Source: CAZWSE01 sp964636575
Lineage (GTDB): Bacteria > Pseudomonadota > Alphaproteobacteria > Rhodobacterales > Rhodobacteraceae
DNA: 26,658 nt
Direction: 5' to 3'
Assembly (NCBI GenBank): GCA_964636575.1
Contig: CAZWSE010000048.1
Location: 1 to 26,658, forward strand
Shown here: piece after piece, positions 1 to 7,581 of the stretch
How positions within the stretch are numbered: position 1 is the first letter of the stretch
Layout: each line of letters begins with the position of its first letter
Position numbers and translations under genes: made by a program
The notes under the pieces: generated by a model
What the model was told of the DNA's origin: nothing
Databases searched by the model: none
The model's input: the letters and a program-made list of their open reading frames with translations, nothing else

Positions 1-856
1 CCAAAAACGCCCCCAAAACCTTCACCACATCCGCCGCATTCTCATCTGGAAAGAAATGCCCTCCTCTGATCCCTTCGCACTGCATGTCCGTCAGCTTGTC
101 CGCCCAAGTCGCGGCGACGTCGTATTCCAACGCCATCTTACCCTGCGCCCCATAAAGCACCAGCGCGGGGCAGGTGACCTGCTTGTCCAGATCAGCCGCA
201 TCCTCGATCCAGTCGATCTCAACGCCCGCGCGATAGTCATTGCACATGGCCGTGATGCAGGCAGGGTCGCGCCACGCGGTGCGGTAGGCCTCAAGCGCGG
301 CGGCATCGAAATCATCCAGCGACGCGGACCCCCAACCGGTCAGACAGCTTTCGAAATAGGCATCCGGATCATACCCGATCATGGTTTCGGGGAAGGGTGT
401 GGGTTGGGCCAGAAAGAACCAGTGATAGTAGGCTTTCGCAACAGATGTTTTCAGGTCGGCCAACAAGGTGTGTGTCGGGACAATATCCATCAAAGTAAGC
501 GACGCCACCGCCTGCGGATGATCGAGCGCCAACCGGTGCGACACCCGCGCGCCACGGTCATGGCCCACAAGGTGAAACCTGTCATGTCCAAGCCCGCGCA
601 TCAGCTCGACCATGTCTTGCGCCATAGTGCGGAAGCTGTAGGCGGCAGTGCCCTCCGGTTTGGACGAGGCCCCGTATCCGCGCAGGTCGGCTGCAACGAT
701 CGTAAAGCTCTCAGCCAGCTCGGGCGCAATCCCGTGCCACATCTCACGCGTTTGCGGAAATCCGTGTAGCAACAGGACGGGAGGACCGCTTCCAGCGGTC
801 TCATAAGCAATGGTCGCATTGCTGACCTGTGCTTTACCGTTTTTAAACCCTTTCAT
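1..856 (-). CDS. Haloacetate/fluoroacetate dehalogenase-like alpha/beta hydrolase (3' end cut by window edge)
   Basis: Reading the minus strand from ATG at 856 gives 285 codons, open to the window edge, so only the last few residues are missing. It is an alpha/beta hydrolase with an oxyanion HGFP motif at residues 31-34 and the nucleophile elbow GHDRGAR around D100. The whole active-site set known from fluoroacetate dehalogenases can be placed: nucleophile D100, carboxylate-binding R101 and R104, acid D124, halide-pocket H145, W146 and Y208, and catalytic base H267. Enzymes of this family hydrolyse haloacetates to glycolate in the cytoplasm. The substrate here is inferred from motif conservation; an epoxide hydrolase-like or other esterase role is the alternative. 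It is divergent from a DMT transporter gene, with a repeat-containing 100-bp spacer. Confidence 0.85.
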   Translation of the reverse strand, partial: MKGFKNGKAQVSNATIAYETAGSGPPVLLLHGFPQTREMWHGIAPELAESFTIVAADLRGYGASSKPEGTAAYSFRTMAQDMVELMRGLGHDRFHLVGHDRGARVSHRLALDHPQAVASLTLMDIVPTHTLLADLKTSVAKAYYHWFFLAQPTPFPETMIGYDPDAYFESCLTGWGSASLDDFDAAALEAYRTAWRDPACITAMCNDYRAGVEIDWIEDAADLDKQVTCPALVLYGAQGKMALEYDVAATWADKLTDMQCEGIRGGHFFPDENAADVVKVLGAFL

Positions 857-884
857 TGCGCAAGCTGCCTTTCGATTTACATTC

Positions 885-933
885 GTGTACTGCCTGTGTA
901 CGGGTTGTGTACGGATTGTGTACAGGTTGTGAC
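885..933. repeat. 11-bp tandem repeat, GTGTAC core, between divergent genes
   Basis: GTGTAC occurs at 885-890, 896-901, 907-912 and 918-923, exactly 11 bp apart, followed by a degenerate GTGAC at 929-933. The later units read GTGTACgggtt, GTGTACggatt and GTGTACaggtt. The array lies in the spacer between the dehalogenase start (856) and the transporter start (957). A one-helical-turn period is what a protein binding repeatedly to one DNA face would need, but slippage-generated DNA is also possible. Confidence 0.8.
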
Positions 934-956
934 CCCCTAAAACCAGAAAGCAAGCG

Positions 957-1898
957 ATGTCCGCCGCCCTAAATCCAGCACGTCTGGGCATCTTGTTTAT
1001 GCTTGTGTCTATGTTCTGCATTTCGCTCAACGACATGCTGATAAAGTCGCTCTCTGGCGATTACCCGTTGCATCAATTGGTCTTTGTGCGCTCCACTTTG
1101 GGACTGATCGTGTCTCTGGTTTTCTTAAAACTGGAAGGCGGATTTTCCCTGCTGCGCACGGCACAACCTAAGTTGCATGTGCTGCGCGCGATGCTGGTGG
1201 TGTTCGCCAATTCCATGTTCTATGCGGCCATTGTGATGATGCCCTTGGCCACAGCAACGGCGATCTATTTTGTGGCACCGTTGATCGTGACTTTGCTGTC
1301 TATCCCTGTCTTGAACGAACGTGTCGGCCCACGCAGGCTCGGTGCTGTTTTGATCGGATTTATCGGGGTCGTCGTTATGCAGTGGCCCCAAATCAGCGGC
1401 AGCGCAGAGGGCATTGGATGGGTTGCGCTGCTGCCTATGCTGGCCGCGACCGGTTACGCAAGTGCTTCTGTTTTAACCAGAAAATTGGGAACCTACACAA
1501 AAGCTTCGGCCTTTGCCGTATATATGCAGGTGGCTTTTGTGATCGTAGGCACGCTGTTTTTCGTTCTTGCAGGAAAGGGTCAGTATTTTGATCCTAGCGC
1601 GCCGGAAAGCCTGCAATTTCTGTTCCGGCCGTGGATCACGCCGCAGCCCGCTGACTATCTGCCCTTGTTAGGGCTCGGGGCCATGGCGGCAGTTGTGGGC
1701 TATACGATTTCGCAGGCTTACCGGATGACAGCCGCGTCGGTGGTGGCCCCGTTTGAATACATTTTGCTGATCTATGCACTGTTCTGGGGCTGGACGATCT
1801 TTGGCGAATGGCCCGCCCCCACGGTCTTTGCAGGGGCGGCAATCATCATATCAGCAGGCATCTATATCGTTTGGCGTGAACGCACCGTTAAGAGCTGA
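957..1898 (+). CDS. DMT-superfamily (EamA) membrane transporter
   Basis: A 313-residue, strongly hydrophobic protein with about ten predicted membrane helices in two EamA-type halves, the size and layout of drug/metabolite transporter family permeases. The first half begins with a helix around residues 10-30 followed by the loop NDMLIKSLSG, and the protein ends with a short basic tail (WRERTVKS). Family members export or import metabolites; the substrate cannot be read from sequence. ATG at 957 is the first start and has only a weak upstream purine stretch. It is divergent from the dehalogenase, so both may share the repeat-containing control region. Its stop codon directly abuts the stop of the convergent peptidase gene at 1899. 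Confidence 0.9.
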   Translation: MSAALNPARLGILFMLVSMFCISLNDMLIKSLSGDYPLHQLVFVRSTLGLIVSLVFLKLEGGFSLLRTAQPKLHVLRAMLVVFANSMFYAAIVMMPLATATAIYFVAPLIVTLLSIPVLNERVGPRRLGAVLIGFIGVVVMQWPQISGSAEGIGWVALLPMLAATGYASASVLTRKLGTYTKASAFAVYMQVAFVIVGTLFFVLAGKGQYFDPSAPESLQFLFRPWITPQPADYLPLLGLGAMAAVVGYTISQAYRMTAASVVAPFEYILLIYALFWGWTIFGEWPAPTVFAGAAIIISAGIYIVWRERTVKS

Positions 1899-3269
1899 TT
1901 AGGCTATTGCATCCAGTATCCGCGCCCAGCTTCGTATGCCTTTGTGAAAGCTATCGACGTCGTACTTTTCGTTCGGTGAATGGATTTGATCATCATCTTT
2001 GCCAAACCCGATCAACATGGGCGTGGTGCCAAGTATCTCTTGAAAGTGCCCCGCAATCGGGATCGACCCGCCACAACCCACATAGGCCCCCGCGATCTGC
2101 CATTCGTCGGTCAGTGCCTTGCGGGCCTGTTCGAACATCGGGTTGTCGATTGCAGTGGTCGAGGCTTGCGATGCCCCGTGACCTGAGAACTCGACGGTGC
2201 AATCAGGCGGCAGCATGGATGTGACATAAGCCCGAAAATCGTCTCGGATTTTCAGCGGGTCTTGTGTCCCAACCAACCGGAAACTGATCTTGGCATGCGC
2301 TTGAGACGGCAGGACTGTTTTGAACCCGTCGCCGGTATAGCCGCCCCAAATGCCGTTGACTTCGCAGGTAGGGCGCGACCAGATCATCTCAATGGGGGTG
2401 CGGTCTTGCTCGCCTGCCGGATGCGAAAGGCCTACGTCGCCCAAGAACGTCGCGTGGTCAAAGGCAAGTCCTTGCCATTGCGCCTCAATCTCGTCGGGTA
2501 GTTCGGGCACGCCGTCGTAAAAGTTGGGGACTGTGATTTTGCCCGTCTCGTCATGAAGGCCTGCGATAACCTTAGACAGAACGCGGATTGGGTTCATCGC
2601 CACCCCGCCGTACATGCCTGAATGAAGGTCTTTGTCAGGCGCGGTGATGGTCAATTCCTCGCCCAACAGGCCGCGCAGCATCGTGACAATGGCGGGTGTT
2701 TTGCTCTCAAACAGGCCGGTGTCACAGATCAACGCGATGTCGGATTTCAGCTCGTCTTTGTTGGCTTCCATAAAAGGCACAAGGCTAGGCGATCCGGATT
2801 CTTCTTCTCCCTCAAGGAAGAACGTCAGTTTGCAGGGCAGGCTACCATTGACTTCACGCCACGCGCGGCAGGCCTCGATGAATGTCATCAACTGGCCCTT
2901 GTCATCAGATGATCCGCGCCCGCGGATGACTTGACCTGCAGGGGTGTCTTCGATCTGCGGATCAAACGGGTCGTTATCCCAAAGGTCCAGCGGGTCGACG
3001 GGCTGCACGTCGTAGTGCCCGTAGAACAGGACATGAGGGCCTGGGCCGTCGATATGACCTACAACCATCGGATGACCCGGTGTTTTGCGCTTTTCAGCGT
3101 CAATTCCAAGTGTTTTAAGGTCTGCCACCAACCAATCCGCCGCCGTGTCGCAGTCTTTTTTGAACGCCGGATCGGTCGAGATGGATTGAATGCGCAATAG
3201 GTCCAACAAGCGGTCCTTCGCGGCCGGAAGGTTTGTGTCAATTTGATCTAGGGTTTTTTCGAGGGACAC
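1899..3269 (-). CDS. M20-family metallopeptidase (dipeptidase/ArgE-DapE-like)
   Basis: A 456-residue protein of the M20 dinuclear zinc peptidase family (carnosinase/ArgE/DapE group). Metal and catalytic motifs are in order: H85 and D87 in HYDVQP, the bridging aspartate in GRGSSDDKG near D122, the glutamates of EGEEESGS near 154-156, a metal aspartate in ICDTG, and the C-terminal histidine in DQIHSPNE. The dimerisation or lid domain lies between. It should hydrolyse dipeptides or N-acyl amino acids in the cytoplasm; the exact substrate is unknown. The start is GTG at 3269, supported by AGGAG about eight bases upstream; the nearby upstream ATG is out of frame. It is divergent from hemA. Confidence 0.92.
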   Translation of the reverse strand: MSLEKTLDQIDTNLPAAKDRLLDLLRIQSISTDPAFKKDCDTAADWLVADLKTLGIDAEKRKTPGHPMVVGHIDGPGPHVLFYGHYDVQPVDPLDLWDNDPFDPQIEDTPAGQVIRGRGSSDDKGQLMTFIEACRAWREVNGSLPCKLTFFLEGEEESGSPSLVPFMEANKDELKSDIALICDTGLFESKTPAIVTMLRGLLGEELTITAPDKDLHSGMYGGVAMNPIRVLSKVIAGLHDETGKITVPNFYDGVPELPDEIEAQWQGLAFDHATFLGDVGLSHPAGEQDRTPIEMIWSRPTCEVNGIWGGYTGDGFKTVLPSQAHAKISFRLVGTQDPLKIRDDFRAYVTSMLPPDCTVEFSGHGASQASTTAIDNPMFEQARKALTDEWQIAGAYVGCGGSIPIAGHFQEILGTTPMLIGFGKDDDQIHSPNEKYDVDSFHKGIRSWARILDAIA

Positions 3270-3353
3270 TTTGGACGCTCCTGCATTGGGTGGGGTGGCG
3301 CGACCGTACCAAAGGGGCCGGGCTTAGCAAGATCAGAGTTAGCCATGCCATCT

Positions 3354-3370
3354 CTTTGCCGCCTGCAAAG
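3354..3370. other. Inverted repeat in the M20/hemA divergent spacer
   Basis: CTTTGC (3354-3359) and GCAAAG (3365-3370) form perfect 6-bp arms around a 5-base centre, midway between the two divergent starts. It may be an operator, but arms this short can arise by chance. Confidence 0.3.
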
Positions 3371-3398
3371 CTGCGACCTTGCGTCCGGTCAATATGAG

Positions 3399-3425
3399 TT
3401 GAAAGCCAAGGCGGCGCGCTATATT
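3399..3425 (+). promoter_or_regulatory. Candidate hemA promoter
   Basis: TTGAAA at 3399-3404 and TATATT at 3420-3425 resemble -35 and -10 boxes. The 15-bp spacer is shorter than the usual 17, which lowers confidence. Transcription would start near 3432, leaving about 48 bases of leader before the GTG start of hemA. Confidence 0.35.
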
Positions 3426-3479
3426 CATGCGAGAAGTTGAATGCAACGGGTGCGCCTGCTCATACTAAGAGGATCCTGC

Positions 3480-4703
3480 GTGGACTATAATGCCAAGCTA
3501 GAGACTGCCATCAACCGTCTACATGACGAAGGCCGTTACCGCACGTTCATTGATATTGAGCGCCGCAAGGGCCAGTTCCCGCATGCTGAATGGACGAAGC
3601 CAGATGGTACATCCCAAGATGTGACTGTTTGGTGTGGCAATGACTATCTGGGTATGGGGCAAAACCCTGTAGTTTTGGCCGCGATGCATGATGCGCTCGA
3701 TGCGACCGGCGCTGGATCAGGTGGGACCCGCAACATTTCGGGCACCACCGTTTATCACAAGCGGTTAGAGGCTGAGCTGGCGGACCTACATGGCAAAGAA
3801 TCGGCTCTGCTGTTTACATCTGCCTACATCGCCAATGACGCGACGCTAAGCACTTTGCCCAAGCTGTTTCCGGGGCTGATTATTTATTCTGACGCGTTGA
3901 ACCATGCCTCCATGATCGAAGGCGTGCGTCGCAATGGTGGGGCCAAGCGCATTTTCCGGCACAATGATCTTGATCACCTGCGCGAGCTGCTGGCCGCAGA
4001 TGATCCTGATGTGCCTAAAGTGATTGCTTTTGAATCGATCTACTCAATGGATGGCGATTTTGGACCTATTGAAGCGATCTGCGATCTGGCTGATGAATTT
4101 GGCGCGTTGACCTACATCGATGAGGTTCACGCCGTTGGTATGTATGGCCCGCGAGGCGGTGGCGTTGCTGAACGTGACCAGCTGATGCACCGCATAGACA
4201 TCATCAACGGAACTTTGGCGAAAGCCTACGGCGTCATGGGCGGCTACATCGCAGCAAGCTACAAAATGTGTGATGCTATAAGATCTTACGCGCCGGGATT
4301 CATCTTTACAACAAGTCTTCCGCCTGCTGTGGCGGCGGGGGCGGCTGCATCGGTCGCTTATCTCAAAGAGCATCCTGAACTGCGCGAAGCGCACCAGCTT
4401 CAAGCCCGCATCTTGAAGTTGCGTCTCAAGGGCTTGGGCTTGCCAATCATCGACCATGGCAGCCACATCGTGCCTGTGATGGTGGGCGATCCTGTGCACA
4501 CCAAAAAGCTGTCTGACATGCTACTCAGCGATCACGGTATCTATGTGCAGCCGATCAATTTCCCGACTGTACCGCGTGGCACTGAACGTCTGCGGTTCAC
4601 TCCGTCACCCGTTCATGGTCCACGCGAAATTGACGCTTTGGTTAAAGCGATGGACGTGCTGTGGAGCCATTGTGCGCTCAATCGCGCAGAAAACGCAGGT
4701 TAA
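3480..4703 (+). CDS. hemA: 5-aminolevulinate synthase
   Basis: Condenses glycine with succinyl-CoA to 5-aminolevulinate, the committed step of heme, corrinoid and (where present) bacteriochlorophyll synthesis by the Shemin route of alphaproteobacteria. It is a fold-type I PLP enzyme; the lysine of TLAKAYG is residue 248, the position known in Rhodobacter enzymes. ALNHASMIEG, YIDEVHAVGMYGPRGGG and NFPTVPRGTERLR-type segments are present. An upstream ATG at 3441 would add 13 residues, but GTG at 3480 is chosen because AAGAGGA (3467-3473) lies six bases before it, the protein then begins MDYN as in relatives, and its length becomes exactly 407 residues. The residue before AKAYG's lysine is alanine where glycine is common. 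Confidence 0.97.
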   Translation: MDYNAKLETAINRLHDEGRYRTFIDIERRKGQFPHAEWTKPDGTSQDVTVWCGNDYLGMGQNPVVLAAMHDALDATGAGSGGTRNISGTTVYHKRLEAELADLHGKESALLFTSAYIANDATLSTLPKLFPGLIIYSDALNHASMIEGVRRNGGAKRIFRHNDLDHLRELLAADDPDVPKVIAFESIYSMDGDFGPIEAICDLADEFGALTYIDEVHAVGMYGPRGGGVAERDQLMHRIDIINGTLAKAYGVMGGYIAASYKMCDAIRSYAPGFIFTTSLPPAVAAGAAASVAYLKEHPELREAHQLQARILKLRLKGLGLPIIDHGSHIVPVMVGDPVHTKKLSDMLLSDHGIYVQPINFPTVPRGTERLRFTPSPVHGPREIDALVKAMDVLWSHCALNRAENAG

Positions 4704-4763
4704 CGCAAAGCTTAAGCTTAACATGGATTTGGCGCTCAAAACCCTGTAAGACATGGGAAACAT

Positions 4764-4785
4764 CCGAGTCGATGGGACGATTCGG
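4764..4785. other. Imperfect hairpin between hemA and the HTH gene
   Basis: CCGAGTCG (4764-4771) can pair with CGATTCGG (4778-4785) over a 6-base loop with one G-U pair. No T-run follows on the plus strand, so it is not a standard intrinsic terminator. Its role is unknown. Confidence 0.3.
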
Positions 4786-4819
4786 ACAACTCGTGGGCAG
4801 CTAAATTCGGGACAACCGC

Positions 4820-6022
4820 ATGATCGGGCGCAAATTCTCGCGACAGCCGGACGTTGAAACATCGTCGGACCCTAAGGGTTTCGATGATTTTGACGTGAGT
4901 CTGGGCGATTTGATGCGCGGTGAACGGGCGACCATGGGAAAATCGTTGCTCGACGTGCAACGGGAGTTGCGGATCAAAGCTTCCTACATTGCGGCGATTG
5001 AAAACTGCGATCCTTCTGCTTTTGATACGCCTGGGTTTATTGCTGGATACGTGCGGTCGTATGCCCGTTACCTAAGTATGGATCCTGACAAAGCCTTTGC
5101 GACTTTCTGTTCCGAAAGCGGATTCGCTGTGGCCCATGGCATGTCAGAGCGTGCCTCCGTGGTCAAAAAAGCCACACGGGACGGGTATGCCACAGGCCGT
5201 GCGAATGAAAGCGAAGTGCTGTTTGCGCGTTCGCCCTTTGCCGGACAGCCAAGCGACGGTTTTCTCAGCACCGTAGAGCCAAGAGCCGTTGGGTCTGCTT
5301 TGGTGCTCTTGGCGATTATTGGCGGGTTGGTCTTTGGAGGTTGGTCGCTGCTGAATGAAGTGCAACGCGTCCAAGTCGCGCCGGTGGATCAAGCGCCTGT
5401 GGTGCTGTCTGATCTGGACCCTGTAGGAGCTGCTGGTGCCATTAACGTTGAGGTCGATGCATCATCGCCTGTGTCTGGCCCAACACCCGAAGCTTTAGAT
5501 AGATTGTACCGTCCGCAAGCTCTCGACGCGCCTGTATTGGTGCCGCGGGATGCTGCTATCGCAACGATTGATCCGAGGACTGTCGGCAGCTTTACGGTGC
5601 CTGAAATCGACACTGTAGCTGTCGAAGACATTCCCGAAGTCACAGCGGCGCCTGTCGTGCCGCAAGTCGTCGAAGTGCCAGCGCCCGGTGTTACGATGGT
5701 TGCAGTGCGGCCTGCATGGGTGCGTGTGCGCGCAGCGGACGGCACTGTTATCTTTGAGAAAATCATGGAAAGCGGAGAAGTTTGGGACGTGCCTTTGACG
5801 GAAGAACCGCCGTCATTGCGCGTGGGCGAAAGCGGGTCGATCTATTTCCGTGTGAACGGCCAACACTACGGCCCCGCCGGAACGCCGGGTACTGTGACTG
5901 CAGCCCTTTCCCTGTCTGAAACCAACCTAAGCCAAGGATTGGCCGCTGCGGATCTGGACGCGGACCAAGATTTGGCCAAGTTGGTCGCTGAGCTTGCGAC
6001 AACAGTTGCACCTGCAGAATAG
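4820..6022 (+). CDS. RodZ-like protein: cytoplasmic HTH, one membrane helix, DUF4115-type C-terminal domain
   Basis: A 400-residue protein with three recognisable parts. Residues about 26-95 form an XRE/RodZ-type helix-turn-helix (VSLGDLMRGERATMGKSL, SYIAAIENCDPSAF, FIAGYVRSYARYL). A single membrane helix spans about 155-178. After a Pro/Val/Ala-rich periplasmic linker, residues about 290-375 form a small beta-domain (WVRVRAADGTVIFE, GEVWDVPL). This is the architecture of RodZ, which links MreB to the envelope elongation machinery, but many alphaproteobacterial members are annotated only as HTH-domain proteins, so the role is inferred. It lies between hemA and ispG, 81 bases before ispG. The ATG at 4820 has a weak ribosome-binding site. 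Confidence 0.85.
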   Translation: MIGRKFSRQPDVETSSDPKGFDDFDVSLGDLMRGERATMGKSLLDVQRELRIKASYIAAIENCDPSAFDTPGFIAGYVRSYARYLSMDPDKAFATFCSESGFAVAHGMSERASVVKKATRDGYATGRANESEVLFARSPFAGQPSDGFLSTVEPRAVGSALVLLAIIGGLVFGGWSLLNEVQRVQVAPVDQAPVVLSDLDPVGAAGAINVEVDASSPVSGPTPEALDRLYRPQALDAPVLVPRDAAIATIDPRTVGSFTVPEIDTVAVEDIPEVTAAPVVPQVVEVPAPGVTMVAVRPAWVRVRAADGTVIFEKIMESGEVWDVPLTEEPPSLRVGESGSIYFRVNGQHYGPAGTPGTVTAALSLSETNLSQGLAAADLDADQDLAKLVAELATTVAPAE

Positions 6023-6061
6023 GGCGCTTTGCTCCATTGATCTGACTTTGAATTGGACCTA

Positions 6062-6080
6062 GGTTCTTAAGGTAAGAACC
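6062..6080. promoter_or_regulatory. Perfect 8-bp inverted repeat just upstream of ispG
   Basis: GGTTCTTA (6062-6069) and TAAGAACC (6073-6080) are exact reverse complements around AGG. The element ends 23 bases before the ispG ATG. It could be an operator or an RNA hairpin in the leader; there is no T-run to make it a terminator. Confidence 0.5.
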
Positions 6081-6103
6081 CAAGGGACAAGGCTGGCCAA
6101 TTC

Positions 6104-7228
6104 ATGTCTGATCACAATCACATCCGCCCGTGGCGCAACATATATCGCCGCAAGTCACGTCAGATCATGGTTGGTTCTGTTCCGGTTGGCGGGGATGCCC
6201 CAATTGCGGTTCAAACCATGACGAACACCTTGACGACAGACGTCAAAGCAACAATTGCTCAGGTGCAGGCGGCAGCCGACGCAGGGGCGGATATTGTTCG
6301 GGTCTCCGTGCCGGATCAGGAAAGCTCTAAGGCGCTCAAAGAGATCGTGCGTGAAAGCCCTGTTCCCATCGTTGCTGACATTCACTTTCACTACAAACGC
6401 GGCATTGAAGCCGCCGAAGCTGGCGCTGCGTGTTTGCGGATTAATCCGGGCAACATCGGAGACGAAAAGCGGGTGAAAGAGGTCATTCAAGCCGCCCGTG
6501 ACAATAACTGTTCTATGCGGATCGGGGTCAATGCTGGATCGCTCGAAAAGGACCTGTTGGACAAATACGGAGAGCCATGTCCGGATGCGATGCTTGAGTC
6601 CGGTCTCGATCATATCAAGATCCTGCAAGACAACGATTTCCATGAATTCAAGATCTCTGTGAAGGCTTCTGACGTCTTCATGTCCGCCGCGGCGTATCAG
6701 ATGCTTGCAGATGCCACGGATGCCCCATTGCATCTGGGTATCACCGAAGCTGGTGGGCTTATGTCCGGCACGATCAAGTCTGCCATTGGTTTGGGCAACC
6801 TGCTTTGGATGGGGATTGGCGACACAATCCGCGTCAGCTTGTCTGCCGACCCTGTTCAGGAAATCAAAGTTGGCTTTGATATTCTGAAGTCGCTTGGTCT
6901 GCGTCATCGCGGGGTGAATATCATTTCCTGCCCAAGCTGTGCGCGGCAGGGGTTCGATGTGATCAAGACGGTTGAGGCCTTGGAAGAGCGGTTGGAGCAT
7001 ATCAAAACGCCAATGTCACTGTCGATTATTGGCTGCGTGGTCAATGGCCCGGGTGAAGCTCTTATGACCGATGTAGGCTTCACCGGCGGCGGTGCTGGAT
7101 CGGGGATGGTCTATCTGGCGGGCAAGCAAAGCCACAAGCTAAGCAACGATGAAATGGTGGATCATATCGTTGAGCAAGTTGAGAAAAAAGCGGCAGAGTT
7201 GGATGCGGCGAAAGAAGCGGCAGAATAG
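6104..7228 (+). CDS. ispG: 4-hydroxy-3-methylbut-2-en-1-yl diphosphate synthase
   Basis: IspG (GcpE) makes HMBPP from methylerythritol cyclodiphosphate in the MEP pathway of isoprenoid synthesis, using a 4Fe-4S cluster. At 374 residues it is the compact two-domain bacterial form: an N-terminal TIM barrel (VGSVPVGGDAPIAVQTMTNT, DIVRVSVP, VADIHFHY) and a C-terminal cluster domain. The three cluster cysteines C276 and C279 (SCPSC) and C311 and the cluster-binding E318 (GCVVNGPGE) are all present with the spacing seen in E. coli IspG. The ATG at 6104 follows the inverted repeat at 6062-6080. The C-terminus is Lys/Ala/Glu-rich. The stop codon is two bases from the convergent SnoaL-like gene. Confidence 0.98.
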   Translation: MSDHNHIRPWRNIYRRKSRQIMVGSVPVGGDAPIAVQTMTNTLTTDVKATIAQVQAAADAGADIVRVSVPDQESSKALKEIVRESPVPIVADIHFHYKRGIEAAEAGAACLRINPGNIGDEKRVKEVIQAARDNNCSMRIGVNAGSLEKDLLDKYGEPCPDAMLESGLDHIKILQDNDFHEFKISVKASDVFMSAAAYQMLADATDAPLHLGITEAGGLMSGTIKSAIGLGNLLWMGIGDTIRVSLSADPVQEIKVGFDILKSLGLRHRGVNIISCPSCARQGFDVIKTVEALEERLEHIKTPMSLSIIGCVVNGPGEALMTDVGFTGGGAGSGMVYLAGKQSHKLSNDEMVDHIVEQVEKKAAELDAAKEAAE

Positions 7229-7230
7229 AT

Positions 7231-7575
7231 CTAGTCTGACCGATGACAGGCCGCTGCCTGAACAACCATCCCGTCTGCATCAAAATAAAGCGTTTCCGCC
7301 GCCAATACGTCGCGATGGTTCGTGTATGAAATGACCATCATTTGATGGCCTTCAAATACGTCTTGAACTGTGAACTTTAGGTCCGGTTGTTTGTTAAGTG
7401 CTTCTTCCCAATAACTGCGCAGCGCGGTCGTTCCCACAAGTTCACCGGCACCTATCAGACCCAGAGCTTTGCGTGATCGAAACACGATATCTGGATGATA
7501 GTGCGCCATGATCCGGTCCAGATCATGTGAATTCCATCCTTGTTCCCAAGCGGCTGCAAATGCGGCGTAGTCCAC
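7231..7575 (-). CDS. SnoaL-like / NTF2-fold small protein
   Basis: A 114-residue protein resembling the SnoaL-like branch of the NTF2 superfamily: an N-terminal helix with WEQGWNSHDLDRIMAHYHPD, then strands with IVFRSRKALG, TTALRSYWEEAL and LKFTVQDVFEG. Such cone-shaped folds bind or isomerise small molecules, but no catalytic pair can be assigned with confidence. The start is GTG at 7575, six bases after the ScsC-like stop codon, so it is probably translated from the same message; a GGA within that upstream stop region may serve as ribosome-binding site. Function unknown. Confidence 0.78.
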   Translation of the reverse strand: MDYAAFAAAWEQGWNSHDLDRIMAHYHPDIVFRSRKALGLIGAGELVGTTALRSYWEEALNKQPDLKFTVQDVFEGHQMMVISYTNHRDVLAAETLYFDADGMVVQAAACHRSD

Positions 7576-7581
7576 GTTCGG

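Noticed and set aside
56..769. 237-codon plus-strand open frame at the left edge
   Set aside because: It is antisense to the dehalogenase, whose motifs are unmistakable on the minus strand; the plus-strand product is Arg/Gln/His-rich with no recognisable motif.
3436..3447. GTTG-N4-CAAC upstream of hemA as an FNR site for oxygen control
   Set aside because: The FNR/FnrL consensus is TTGAT-N4-ATCAA; the TTG and CAA here are too close together.
4700..4721. Three TTAA half-sites (TTAA-N8-TTAA-GC-TTAA) suggesting a CtrA site after hemA
   Set aside because: The CtrA box needs 7 bases between TTAA half-sites; spacings here are 8 and 2, and the first TTAA contains the hemA stop codon.
6155..7000. 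281-codon minus-strand open frame
   Set aside because: It lies wholly within ispG, which has all catalytic residues; it is a codon-bias shadow.
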